This document shows, piece by piece, positions 45,023-54,117 of a DNA stretch of 64,000 nucleotides. The position numbers and the translations under genes are program-made. The notes below the pieces were generated by a model. That model was given only the letters and a program-made list of their open reading frames with translations. It made no database searches and was not told the origin of the DNA. The DNA comes from an uncultured Armatimonadota bacterium (lineage in GTDB: Bacteria; Armatimonadota; Fimbriimonadia; Fimbriimonadales; Fimbriimonadaceae): positions 1-64,000 of the forward strand of contig CAIVDU010000071.1 of NCBI GenBank assembly GCA_903904815.1, read 5' to 3'. Numbering within the stretch: the stretch's first letter is position 1; each line of letters begins with the position of its first letter.

Positions 45023-48000
45023 CTACTCTTCCGACGGCCAGCGGAGGAACACAATTTCGGACGGCTCATGCTGTTCACCTTCCTCTGCCAACACAAGGAC
45101 GGCGATCCTCTCACGCCACGCTCGGGTTACGACTCCCTCCATCACTGATTCACGACTCCAGAATCGATGCATCGCATGAGACGTCTTGAGCCAGAAGCCG
45201 TCGAAATCTCCAAACTCGTCGTAAACGATGCCGGAGACCTTTCCTTCAAGTGCAAGGTATTTCTCGTCATGATCTGTCCCGTGATCCTCGTCGTGTCCTG
45301 GTCCGCAGTGCGGGTCGGGAGTCGGATGGCCAGGAACGTGCGTGACCCCGCCTCCCAATGCAACGACCTTCTCCTGCACCTGTTGCACGTATCGCGCGAT
45401 GACCGGATACCAGCGGTTCTCGATGGGAATTGTTCCAAACATTCGCTTCAGGTTCTTCAGATTGTCTTCGATGATCGACACGATCTCCTGCTTAGTCTTG
45501 ACGAACACGCTAAACTGGAACGAACCTACGATGTGGCGTGGTGAAGCTGGCCTACGTTCGACCACCGCGTCCAATTGCAGAGAAGGCGGTCTCGGCGCCA
45601 ATAGCGCAGGCGCGTCGATCACCTGCCGAACGACGATACGATACGTTTGCCCCTTGCGAACATGCGAAGGCAGGTCGAGAGTGAACAAGCCGGCAAGGTC
45701 TGAAGATCCGGTCGGAACCGGGACGTATGACACGGCTCCCTTCACCGTTAGCTTGACCGTGCCCGCATCCACTGCCTTGAGATCATGGAAGCTGTATAAC
45801 CGGTCGGCCAAGCGGAGGATCTCACCCGAACTGACTCCCGGAATGTAAAGGGAAACCTCCGTTCCGACCGGAGTCGAGCCCCATTCGATCAAGAGTTCGT
45901 CGGCGCCTTGGTGGAGAGCCGGTTTCGGCGTCGTGGGACGAATCGTGAATGTATGCTGAACCCGGTGGGTCGCCGGTCCGCCTGGATTATCAGAGTAGTC
46001 GATCGAAAGATTCCGCTGGGCTAGCATATCGGACGACGAGGTGGTGGCTCCAGTTGGAATCGGATCAAGATCCGCCGAAATTTCTGCTACCAGGCACTGA
46101 TGAACTCCGCGGATGAGGTCGGATACCGATTCTAGCGGCGAGGGTCCGGTGAAGGGCCCGTCCGGAGGAGTTGGAAGAATCGGGAATCGCTTGTCGCCGG
46201 GAACATTGATGTCAAGCCAACAGGCGAAATATCCGTAGGTCTCATGCCCGCCCGCATCCGGATTGATCGACTCAATATTCTTGGAGTCCAACTGCGTATT
46301 CAGGCTCGATGTAGTCAGAACACGTGGCTCAGCGAAGAATGGAATTGTCACAACTTCGCCGTTGACGATTCCCAGAAGCGGAATCTTGACTCCGGGCTGG
46401 CCACCGGATCGATAGGTGGTCGCTGGCTGATAGTCGGTGCTCGTCGTCATCGCCGGAAACAGTCGGAAGAACACCCGAAAGTTTCCGGAGGCGTTCAGCT
46501 TGGCCCGATACCGAACTCGGCAAACCGCAAAATTGAATACCGGACTGCCTCCAAAATCGGGACTCCATTCGAGCTGCGAACCTTCCTCCGTTGGATCAAG
46601 GGCATCGATCCAAGAATTTGCCGTCGCTCCCGCGTTCGCACGCAGGCTGTCGATGACGCCCTTGATGAAGCCATTAGGATCGTTCCCAAGCATCTGGCCG
46701 GCGAACTGCCCGCCGGTATTGAGCTTGAATACTCGGGTGTCGGCGCTGAGCCAAGAGATCGGCCCGTCGGCCATGTACACGTGCTGACGAGTGGTGAGGT
46801 CAATCACTGCGGTTCCGGAGAGTCCTTGAGTGCTCGCGGTGACGGTCACCGGAACATCCTCAGCTACGAAGGCGTTGGTCGTCGAGAACCCGATGTTGTA
46901 GCCAAAAGTGATCCGTTGGGAGGCGCTTAGATTGCCGCTGTTCTCCAAGAGGAGGTCGTTCACGGTGGCGCTCATATCCACTGCGTTCGCCGAGAGGCCG
47001 ATGTTTGGCGCCCACGCGGTCAGCTGAGAATGGGTCGGATTTGCCGTCGTTATCCCAAGTGTCGATGGAGAAAGCCCTTCGACGATGACAAAGAAGCCGT
47101 CTTGAATCGACTCCCCAGACGCGATGAGGGCGGCGGCCTCGTCCTTACTGATCTCGTTTCGATCGGTGACGATGAAGCAACCCTTGCAGACGTTAGTCTT
47201 CTCAGTCTCTACCGGATACCCAAGGCCCCGGTCGACGATAAAGCCCAACTCGTGCCAGTTGTTCGCCATGTCCAGCATGCTTCCGGCAATACCGGAAACC
47301 CACGGGCGCTTGTTAGCGGAATCGTCGACCGGGTAGACCCCGATGGGACGGGCGGCTGGCCACCAAGACGTGACGTCGGAATCTGGGGCAGTCTGAGATT
47401 CCGGACCGGAGCAGAGGAAGAAGTCACCCTGCCATGGCCGCGCCATCCCTTGGGTGATGTCGCCTGCAGCAACTTGCGATTGGTCCAGTCTAAACGGCTC
47501 AACAAAGGGCTGCGCAGTGATCTGCTTTGGGGTCGGCGTCCCGTACGGATAACCGCCCGCTTCTATTCCAGGGAAGAAGGCGGCGCCCACACAGTTTTCA
47601 AGTGCGGCCATCGTGAGGCCGTCCGGCGTGATGTCGGTTGGCACAACGGGCGGCCAATCTGGTGTGACCGTTCCTTGGCTCCACGCCTGAATGAATCCAA
47701 GTTGGAAGTCCCTCAGCTGCGAGTTGGAGCCACCGCCGTTATCGAGCAACGGCATGTTCCCAGCCGGCCGAAGTTTCTGAAACACCGCCGCCCTATTCGC
47801 GAGCGTGTCCATCGGGTTGTTGGGCGGTGTGAACACCTTGAGGGTGTCGTGATCGCCAGTGCTGAACGTGAATGCAGCCACATACCGCATGTCCAATGCC
47901 CGTTTGAGGATGGGATAGACGTCGTTAGCAAACGAAGGCGTCCCAGGATTCGGGAGCTGATGTTGGGTGATCGCGAGCTGCCGCAAGATGTCGTACAGCG

Positions 48001-48619
48001 AAGTAATCGAGTAGGTCGTCGGGGCATATCTCGGGGGTGGGCATATGACCCACGCGCCTCCTTGAGCTTGGTACGTCGTGCCTCCGATGGTGATTTCAGC
48101 GGTAATGGGACCGTCCGAAACATCGTCGTGCCACCCCTTCGTATTCGGGAACCCCGGTTGCGATGCGGGATCGCTCGGATTGGCGCTCTTTCCGTACCCG
48201 CCCACGACGATAAGCCGTCCTTGAGCGTCGGTTTCTGCTTCGCCTAAGGGAACATTGGTTCCCGAAAACGTGCCTTGGAACGATACGTAAACTCCTGCTC
48301 CGTCTAGGGTCTGGAGACCGCCATCGATCACGTCGTCATTCGTCACGACGCCTTTTGAGTTCACCAAATGGACTGTCCATTTGATGTCCCCGTCCTCCAG
48401 CGTCAACTCTCGGTTTGTTCCGTCAGAGTAGAAGCCGAAAAGGCGGAACCGTTGGGCTTGCCGTTTAATTCGGCAAAGTTCGTCTTTGTAAGTGCCTCCG
48501 GGAGGCAACGGTGGAGTGGCTGGGAACGGTAATTCCGGGCCGAGATACCATTCAGGGCTGTTCCCTATTCGGGCGATTCCGATCGCCGGAAATATCTGGA
48601 CTTTATTCAGTGTGGACAT
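45023..48619 (-). CDS. LodA/GoxA-like CTQ quinoprotein oxidase with C-terminal extension
   Basis: A 1198-residue protein. Residues 1 to about 540 match the LodA/GoxA amino-acid oxidase family: the N-terminal FPAIGIARIGNSPEWYLGPE, then the PFVEPFRL...MARPWQGDFFLC block and GSMLDMANNWHELGF. Cys403 and Trp455 are the likely pair that cross-link to the cysteine tryptophylquinone cofactor; these enzymes oxidise Lys or Gly to release H2O2. Known members are about 700 residues, so roughly 500 residues are extra: a beta-rich region with RVRYRAKLNASGNFRVFFRLF, a second immunoglobulin-like stretch, and a His/Asp-rich segment (about 1093-1117). No signal peptide. AGGAG precedes the ATG. The LodB-like gene lies 77 bp upstream. 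Confidence 0.85.
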   Translation of the reverse strand: MSTLNKVQIFPAIGIARIGNSPEWYLGPELPFPATPPLPPGGTYKDELCRIKRQAQRFRLFGFYSDGTNRELTLEDGDIKWTVHLVNSKGVVTNDDVIDGGLQTLDGAGVYVSFQGTFSGTNVPLGEAETDAQGRLIVVGGYGKSANPSDPASQPGFPNTKGWHDDVSDGPITAEITIGGTTYQAQGGAWVICPPPRYAPTTYSITSLYDILRQLAITQHQLPNPGTPSFANDVYPILKRALDMRYVAAFTFSTGDHDTLKVFTPPNNPMDTLANRAAVFQKLRPAGNMPLLDNGGGSNSQLRDFQLGFIQAWSQGTVTPDWPPVVPTDITPDGLTMAALENCVGAAFFPGIEAGGYPYGTPTPKQITAQPFVEPFRLDQSQVAAGDITQGMARPWQGDFFLCSGPESQTAPDSDVTSWWPAARPIGVYPVDDSANKRPWVSGIAGSMLDMANNWHELGFIVDRGLGYPVETEKTNVCKGCFIVTDRNEISKDEAAALIASGESIQDGFFVIVEGLSPSTLGITTANPTHSQLTAWAPNIGLSANAVDMSATVNDLLLENSGNLSASQRITFGYNIGFSTTNAFVAEDVPVTVTASTQGLSGTAVIDLTTRQHVYMADGPISWLSADTRVFKLNTGGQFAGQMLGNDPNGFIKGVIDSLRANAGATANSWIDALDPTEEGSQLEWSPDFGGSPVFNFAVCRVRYRAKLNASGNFRVFFRLFPAMTTSTDYQPATTYRSGGQPGVKIPLLGIVNGEVVTIPFFAEPRVLTTSSLNTQLDSKNIESINPDAGGHETYGYFACWLDINVPGDKRFPILPTPPDGPFTGPSPLESVSDLIRGVHQCLVAEISADLDPIPTGATTSSSDMLAQRNLSIDYSDNPGGPATHRVQHTFTIRPTTPKPALHQGADELLIEWGSTPVGTEVSLYIPGVSSGEILRLADRLYSFHDLKAVDAGTVKLTVKGAVSYVPVPTGSSDLAGLFTLDLPSHVRKGQTYRIVVRQVIDAPALLAPRPPSLQLDAVVERRPASPRHIVGSFQFSVFVKTKQEIVSIIEDNLKNLKRMFGTIPIENRWYPVIARYVQQVQEKVVALGGGVTHVPGHPTPDPHCGPGHDEDHGTDHDEKYLALEGKVSGIVYDEFGDFDGFWLKTSHAMHRFWSRESVMEGVVTRAWRERIAVLVLAEEGEQHEPSEIVFLRWPSEE

Positions 48620-48696
48620 GCGATTCTCCTCTCGAAAACAGGCTAGGGCCTTAAATTCGGCGATCCAAACGATCGCCAGAAACTGGTTTTGCGGGG

Positions 48697-49701
48697 CTAT
48701 ACGGCGGTGATACGCCTTCCCCAGAACGGGCTATCCGACCACCGCTGTTCCATCGAATAGCGGGCCGTGAGCCCCTGAAGATATTTCTGAAACTGAGACT
48801 GGCAGTGCTCTTGATAGTCGCAAAGAGCTTCAAGGCTGCCGGTTGATAGGTAGCACGACACCGCGTCAGCCGCCAACATGGCGTTGCGCATGGCTCTCAC
48901 GACCCCCCAACCACACAAGGGGTCGTGGGACGCGCAGGCGTCTCCGATGGGTAGCCATCCATCTTCCGGACGCCACTCGGTGAATGCGCTATTCGCGGCG
49001 ACGGGTTGCATCTTCTTTCGAAGCTCCGGCGGCGCAAGGTCTCGATCCGTAAACAGAGCAACGACGTGCCCGGCTGGTGTCGGCGCCGCATACCACCACC
49101 CGTAGGGAGTCGCTTCGAGGGTCATGCTCGGTATCAGCTCACTCCTTTCAGAGTGTTCTACACGGCAGGTCAGTCCCATCAGCCAATCGGTCGCCCTAAC
49201 CGGTGCGCCGAGTTTCTTCGCCAAGACTCGAGAACGGCCGGTGGAGTCGATGAGGAAGGGAGCCAGCACCTCTGAGGTTGAGTCGAGACGCAGGGACCAC
49301 TTGCCCCGGGATCGCTCAAGACAATCGATCCGGAGATAGGACAAGATCGGAACGCCGAGATGCTCGGCATCCCGTCTGAGGTCCAGATCGAACTGATCGC
49401 GGTCGACGTGCCATACGTTGCCGGTCGTCGACATGATCGAGCTCTCCGTATGGGGTTCTCCGCCCCACGCGGAAACCCGCTCGTATCCAGGAAGATGCCC
49501 GGCGGTTTCAAATCGATCCCAGAAACCAAGTTCCTTAAGAGTCGTTTGGATAGTTCCCGTGAAGGTCTCTCCTCCCCACGGTTTCTTGACCGGCGGGCGG
49601 TCCAAGACAATCACATCTCGCCCATTCCGGCGCAACTGAACCGCGGCGGCAAGCCCCGCAGGCCCAGCACCCAAGATACAAACATCGACCTCTCGTACCA
49701 A
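48697..49701 (-). CDS. LodB-like FAD-dependent oxidoreductase
   Basis: A 334-residue flavoprotein of the tryptophan-halogenase/GGR-like group. The start is TTG 49701, supported by AAGGGG seven bases upstream and by the GAGPAG dinucleotide motif lying ten residues in; ATG 49752 is the longer alternative without a ribosome site. FAD-contact motifs are GAGPAGLAAAV near the start, the DRDQFDLDLRR segment, and DGWLPIGDACASHDPLCGWG. LodB is required to build the quinone cofactor of LodA. The tight lodB-lodA arrangement here argues for the same maturation role. No halogenase WxWxIP motif is seen. Confidence 0.85.
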   Translation of the reverse strand: MVREVDVCILGAGPAGLAAAVQLRRNGRDVIVLDRPPVKKPWGGETFTGTIQTTLKELGFWDRFETAGHLPGYERVSAWGGEPHTESSIMSTTGNVWHVDRDQFDLDLRRDAEHLGVPILSYLRIDCLERSRGKWSLRLDSTSEVLAPFLIDSTGRSRVLAKKLGAPVRATDWLMGLTCRVEHSERSELIPSMTLEATPYGWWYAAPTPAGHVVALFTDRDLAPPELRKKMQPVAANSAFTEWRPEDGWLPIGDACASHDPLCGWGVVRAMRNAMLAADAVSCYLSTGSLEALCDYQEHCQSQFQKYLQGLTARYSMEQRWSDSPFWGRRITAV

Positions 49702-49845
49702 ATAACAACCCCTTAACACCGTACGGATAGCACGGTAATCCAATACCGACATATTACAGCAGCTTTTTCGAGCTTGCTAGCAAATTTGCCAGCCCTTTTT
49801 GGGGAGGTTTTTTGGAGCATAACCCCGTTCGAGTAAGGTGCGATT

Positions 49846-50349
49846 GTGGAGAGCCCACCCATTTTCCGGAGCTTGAGAGCGGACGAAACCGACCTATTGC
49901 GTGAGGCGCTGTTGCGGACGGTGAGGTGGCGCGAACTCGAGCCAACGGTTACGCTCGAAGATCTCCTCAGGTTTGAACCGAAGCTCGGACGGTACGTCGA
50001 CGGATTCGGACGAGCCGGGGATTTGGCACTCGTCGCCGAATGGCGTGGATCCGTCATGGGAATCGGCTGGTACCGGCTTTATGCCGAAGGGGTCGGCGGC
50101 CTAGGATTTGTCGACGAACGCACTCCCGAGCTTGGTCTTGCCGTTTGGCCCGAACATCGAGGAAAAGGAATCGGGACTTCCCTTCTCGATGGTCTCATCG
50201 AGAACGCGACGAAGGATGGCTACCCCGCGCTTAGTCTCTGTGTCTCGGACGTTAATTTGGTGGCCCAGAAGCTCTATCGTTCGCGCGGGTTTTCGGAAGT
50301 CGTTCATGAATCGGCCAAGATTGTGATGATCAGGCGACTTGGGGATTGA
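49846..50349 (+). CDS. GNAT-family N-acetyltransferase
   Basis: A 167-residue acetyltransferase starting at GTG 49846 with AAGGTG five bases upstream. The acetyl-CoA loop is seen as GLAVWPEHRGKGIGTSLLDG (R-G-K-G-I-G motif), followed by LSLCVSDVNLVAQKLYRSRGF, the usual C-terminal strand-helix of GNAT enzymes. Substrate unknown. It precedes nuoF by about 50 bp on the same strand and may share its transcript. Confidence 0.85.
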   Translation: MESPPIFRSLRADETDLLREALLRTVRWRELEPTVTLEDLLRFEPKLGRYVDGFGRAGDLALVAEWRGSVMGIGWYRLYAEGVGGLGFVDERTPELGLAVWPEHRGKGIGTSLLDGLIENATKDGYPALSLCVSDVNLVAQKLYRSRGFSEVVHESAKIVMIRRLGD

Positions 50350-50401
50350 ACCACGCGCCTACAGGCTGAAATTCGCCTTGTTTGAGTAAGCTTAAGGGCG
50401 C

Positions 50402-51703
50402 ATGGGCGAGTACAAGCTTCTTCTCGAACACTCCCACGATCCCGAGTATAAAACACTCGCCGGATACAAGAAGACTGGTGGATATCGCGCGCTTGATAAG
50501 GCGCTCGAAATGGAACGACAAACGATTGTCGATTCCGTCAAAACGGCCGGACTTCGCGGTCGGGGCGGAGCGGGCGCTCCTGCCGCCCTGAAATGGGGAG
50601 GCATGCCGAAGGAGAAGAAGGGTCCTCACTATCTCATCTGCAATGCGGACGAGGGCGAGCCTGGCACGTTCAAAGACAAGCAGTTGCTCGAGACCTGCCC
50701 ATTCCTGCTCGTTGAGGGAATGACGATTGCCGGATACGCCGTTCAAGGCGATGCGGGCTACGTCTATATTCGCGGAGAGTACATGGATGGCGCGAAGGCG
50801 CTGCGGGCCGCGATTGACGAAGCTTATGCGGCGGGCCTGCTCGGGAAGAACATTCTCGGCAAAGGTTTCGACTTCGATCTCTATATCCACTGCGGCGCCG
50901 GTTCGTACGAGTGCGGTGAAGAGACGGCTCTCATGAGCTCGCTCATGGGTGAGCGAGGCATGCCTCGACTCAAATTCCCTCACGCCCCTTTCCCGGTCAT
51001 CAGCGGAGTTTGGGATAAGCCGACGCTTATCCATAACGTAGAGAGCTACGACAACGTACCGTTTATCGTCGACCGAGGAGCCGAATGGTGGTCTTCGCTC
51101 GGTGCATCAACCAAGAACTCGCGCGGCACTAAGATTTTCAGCGTCAGCGGCCACGTGAACAAGCCCGGCAATTTCGAGATCGAGTTCGGCACGCCGTTGA
51201 AGGACCTCCTCGAGTTGGCTGGCGGAATGAAAGGCGGCGAACTCAAAGCGTGCATTCCAGGCGGAAGTTCCGTCCCGTGCATCCGCGCCGAGGCCGTGAA
51301 TGAAGCGATTATCGGTTACGAGGAGATGGGCGCGGTCAAATCCATGGTTGGATCTGGCGGCTGTATGTTCTTGAACGACAAGACATGCATGGTCGCCTGG
51401 GCTTGGAGAACGGCCATTTTCTATGCCAACGAGAGTTGCGGAAAGTGCACCCCTTGCCGAGAGGGCACCCGTTGGATGGTCCAGATTCTGGACCGCATCG
51501 TGAACGGCGGCGGACGACCAGGGGATATCCAACTGCTCCAGCAAGTGGCGTCTCAGATCGACGGACGATCCTTCTGCCCGCTTGGAGACGCGGCAGCCTG
51601 GCCAGTCATGGCGGCCATGCGAGTGTTCCCCGAAGAGTTCGAATACTTCGTGAAGCACGGTAAGTCGATGGTCGGAGTGAAGCCGGTTCTCGCCTACGCT
51701 TAA
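50402..51703 (+). CDS. nuoF: NADH-quinone oxidoreductase subunit F (complex I 51 kDa)
   Basis: A 433-residue NuoF, the normal length. The NADH site begins with GLRGRGGAGAPAALKW (about 50-65), the FMN site follows with NADEGEPGTF, and the [4Fe-4S] cluster N3 is held by Cys346, Cys349, Cys352 (SCGKCTPCREGTRW) and Cys392. It takes electrons from NADH and passes them to NuoE/NuoG. Its partner nuoE sits 45 kb upstream, so no nuoEFG cluster is present. A strong terminator follows. Confidence 0.96.
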   Translation: MGEYKLLLEHSHDPEYKTLAGYKKTGGYRALDKALEMERQTIVDSVKTAGLRGRGGAGAPAALKWGGMPKEKKGPHYLICNADEGEPGTFKDKQLLETCPFLLVEGMTIAGYAVQGDAGYVYIRGEYMDGAKALRAAIDEAYAAGLLGKNILGKGFDFDLYIHCGAGSYECGEETALMSSLMGERGMPRLKFPHAPFPVISGVWDKPTLIHNVESYDNVPFIVDRGAEWWSSLGASTKNSRGTKIFSVSGHVNKPGNFEIEFGTPLKDLLELAGGMKGGELKACIPGGSSVPCIRAEAVNEAIIGYEEMGAVKSMVGSGGCMFLNDKTCMVAWAWRTAIFYANESCGKCTPCREGTRWMVQILDRIVNGGGRPGDIQLLQQVASQIDGRSFCPLGDAAAWPVMAAMRVFPEEFEYFVKHGKSMVGVKPVLAYA

Positions 51704-51723
51704 ACCTGAGCAAGTCTAAAACC

Positions 51724-51762
51724 AATAGGCGGGCCGGTTTCGCGGCCCGCCTATTTCGTTTT
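51724..51762. terminator. Bidirectional terminator between nuoF and gspD
   Basis: A perfect 12-bp stem (51724-51735 with 51744-51755) with an eight-base loop, followed on the plus strand by TCGTTTT. It lies 20 bp after nuoF and just after the convergent gspD, so it can serve both. Confidence 0.85.
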
Positions 51763-51765
51763 GGT

Positions 51766-54102
51766 TCAACCTTTGAGCTTGTCTTTGGCGATGATCTTGT
51801 CCAGGGCTTCCCGCGATGATGGGGACAGGTCCTTCTCACTCAATTCACGGATCTTGACCGCGCCGGCCGGCGTTTTCACGATGTGAGGGGTCATGAACAC
51901 CATCAACTCGGTCTGGGTGTTCTGTTTGCTTGACGACTGGAACAGATGGCCGATCAGCGGGAGGTCTCCGAGAATCGCGATCTTCGACTCACTTGAAGTA
52001 AGGTTGTTCCGAATGATGCCTCCGAGAAGGATGGTGTCCCCGTCCTTCACCGACGCCGTAGTCTGGGCTTCCCGGTGGTTGATGATCGGAGCGCCGCTGG
52101 TGGACAGCCCTTGCAAATCGTCCGCCGTCTGGTCGACATCCATCGAAACCTCGCCGGCGGCGGTGATTCTGGGCGTCACGTTCAGAACCACGCCGATTGT
52201 CTTGTAATCGTTCGTGGCGATGATTCCGGTCGAAACGTTCGATGTCTGTGAGTTTAGGGTGTAGGGGTACAGCTGGCTCACGTCAATCTTGGCCTTCACG
52301 TTATTGGAAGTAAAGATCCTCGGGGTGTCAAGGATCTTGTAGCGGCTGTTCGACTGCAACAGGTTGACAAACGCTTTGTAGTCAGCCGCCGTAAGCGTGT
52401 AACGGAACCCTTGCGGAAGAGGCGTGGTCGACTGGAGACCGAAGTCTTGATTGCCGGTCGCCGTCACATTCTTGTTTCCGAGGACGCTGTTCTGAAGGAA
52501 GTTCCACTCGACTCCCAGCTTGGTCGTCTTGTCCAAGTTTGCTTCGACGATGATCGTTTCGATCATCACTTGCTCCGAGACGACGTCGATGGCGTCGACC
52601 ACCTTTCTGATCAGCTTGAGATTGCTCGGGAGTGTTACGACCACCAGGCTATTGGTGTTTGGATCGGCCACGATGTTCACCTTCCCGGTGAGATCGCGGA
52701 CGTTGACGATCCTTCCCTGCTCATCTAGGTCAGTCGTAACATCCGTCTTCTTGCCCTGATCAGGAGAGTCCGAATAGACGAAGAAGTAAGGGTTGTCGTT
52801 TTGGTTCTGATCCTTTCTCTTCGTGAAGGCCGTGTTCAAGAGCGTAGCCACATCGGTAGCTTTCGCGTTCTCTAGGTGGATCACCGAGGTGGTACCGACG
52901 TAGTTGCTCTCGCTATCGAGACTGGCTACCAGCTTCTTGACGATCTCCATGTTCGCCTTCGTAGCGGTCACGATCACCGAGTTGGTCTGCTTCACCGCGA
53001 TCGCAGATTGCCCCCCCGCCGTGGTCGAGCTGTTGCTCTGCCCGTAACCTCGATAGTAGTAAAACTGGTTGTTCTGATCGTTGTTTGACGGTTTTGCGCC
53101 GCCTCGCCCAGTGGGAGCGTTCGAGGTCAGCACGTCTTTGATGGCATCCACCACTTCGTCAACCGTCACGTAGTTCAGCCGAAAGATCTGAGATTCCAGG
53201 GGAGTTTCAGTGGTGATGTCGATCTTCTTGATCAGGTTTTCGACATCTTTCTGGTTCGCTTCAGGAGCGTTGACGATGACCGTGTTGCTGTAGTCTTCCG
53301 AGGACGCTCGAACTACCTTAGGGGCCGATGGACCTTGAGGACGGCCGAACTGGGGCTGACCGCCTTGGAATCCTCCACCCTGCTGAAGCTGCTGAACGAT
53401 CGACTCCAACTGCTGCTGCGAAAAGACCTCGTTGATGACCTTGGCAACCGTGGAGGCATTCGCGAAGGTCAGAGGATAGAACTTGACGACCGACTTCTCT
53501 TCAGTCGGCGCGGCGGGCTGGGGGGCAGGCATCGGCATCGGCATTGGAGCCGGCGCGGGAGGTGGCAGCTTCTTGCCGGCCACTAACAGGTCACCGTCTT
53601 TCTGGAGCTCGTACCCATTCAGCTTGAGAACCGTGTTGAGGATCGCAAACGCCTCATTCAGATGCACCGCTTTTGCGCTTTGCACGGTAAGGGTGGTCTT
53701 TAAAGATGGGTCCTTGACGATTGTGATGCCGGAAGCATGAGAGAAGATCGTTAGAATCATGTCCGGATTGGCATCCGTAAAGTCCAGGAGCAAGGTTGCC
53801 TTTTTGTCGAGTTTGAACTCTTGCCACGGTGGCTTCGGGGGCTTGGCCGGGACCGGAACAGGTGGACCACCGCGCACACCGACGCGTACCCCAGGCTGTC
53901 CAGGTATTTGCAATACGCCATTCACGATCGTTGGGGTGGTCTTGCCGTTAGTAGGGGTCGGAGCCTGGGGCGTGGATTTCACGGTGGTGAAGACCTGCCC
54001 GGGTGCAGCATCCTGAACCGACTGAGCCGGCGCTTGAGCGGCAACAACCGCGACAAGCGAAAGAAGCGTTGCTCCGCTGGAAATGACAGTTTTCTGTTTC
54101 AT
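51766..54102 (-). CDS. gspD: Secretin (GspD/PilQ family)
   Basis: A 778-residue outer-membrane secretin. A signal peptide (about 1-23) and a Pro-rich region precede an N0-like domain (about 100-165) and three ring-forming N domains (about 205-430), of which one has a Gly/Gln/Asn-rich insert. The secretin barrel domain (about 540-740) contains LDTPRIFTSNNVKAKI, VVLNVTPRI, VKDGDTILLGGIIRN and LPLIGHLFQ. It forms the exit pore for type II secretion or type IV pili. It is the last gene of the operon and is closed by the bidirectional terminator. Confidence 0.93.
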   Translation of the reverse strand: MKQKTVISSGATLLSLVAVVAAQAPAQSVQDAAPGQVFTTVKSTPQAPTPTNGKTTPTIVNGVLQIPGQPGVRVGVRGGPPVPVPAKPPKPPWQEFKLDKKATLLLDFTDANPDMILTIFSHASGITIVKDPSLKTTLTVQSAKAVHLNEAFAILNTVLKLNGYELQKDGDLLVAGKKLPPPAPAPMPMPMPAPQPAAPTEEKSVVKFYPLTFANASTVAKVINEVFSQQQLESIVQQLQQGGGFQGGQPQFGRPQGPSAPKVVRASSEDYSNTVIVNAPEANQKDVENLIKKIDITTETPLESQIFRLNYVTVDEVVDAIKDVLTSNAPTGRGGAKPSNNDQNNQFYYYRGYGQSNSSTTAGGQSAIAVKQTNSVIVTATKANMEIVKKLVASLDSESNYVGTTSVIHLENAKATDVATLLNTAFTKRKDQNQNDNPYFFVYSDSPDQGKKTDVTTDLDEQGRIVNVRDLTGKVNIVADPNTNSLVVVTLPSNLKLIRKVVDAIDVVSEQVMIETIIVEANLDKTTKLGVEWNFLQNSVLGNKNVTATGNQDFGLQSTTPLPQGFRYTLTAADYKAFVNLLQSNSRYKILDTPRIFTSNNVKAKIDVSQLYPYTLNSQTSNVSTGIIATNDYKTIGVVLNVTPRITAAGEVSMDVDQTADDLQGLSTSGAPIINHREAQTTASVKDGDTILLGGIIRNNLTSSESKIAILGDLPLIGHLFQSSSKQNTQTELMVFMTPHIVKTPAGAVKIRELSEKDLSPSSREALDKIIAKDKLKG

Positions 54103-54117
54103 GTTTGCTTGCTCGGT

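Noticed and set aside
47030-48247. Long open frame (about 400 codons) on the plus strand
   Set aside because: Antisense to the LodA-like gene, with no recognisable motif and an Arg-rich composition.
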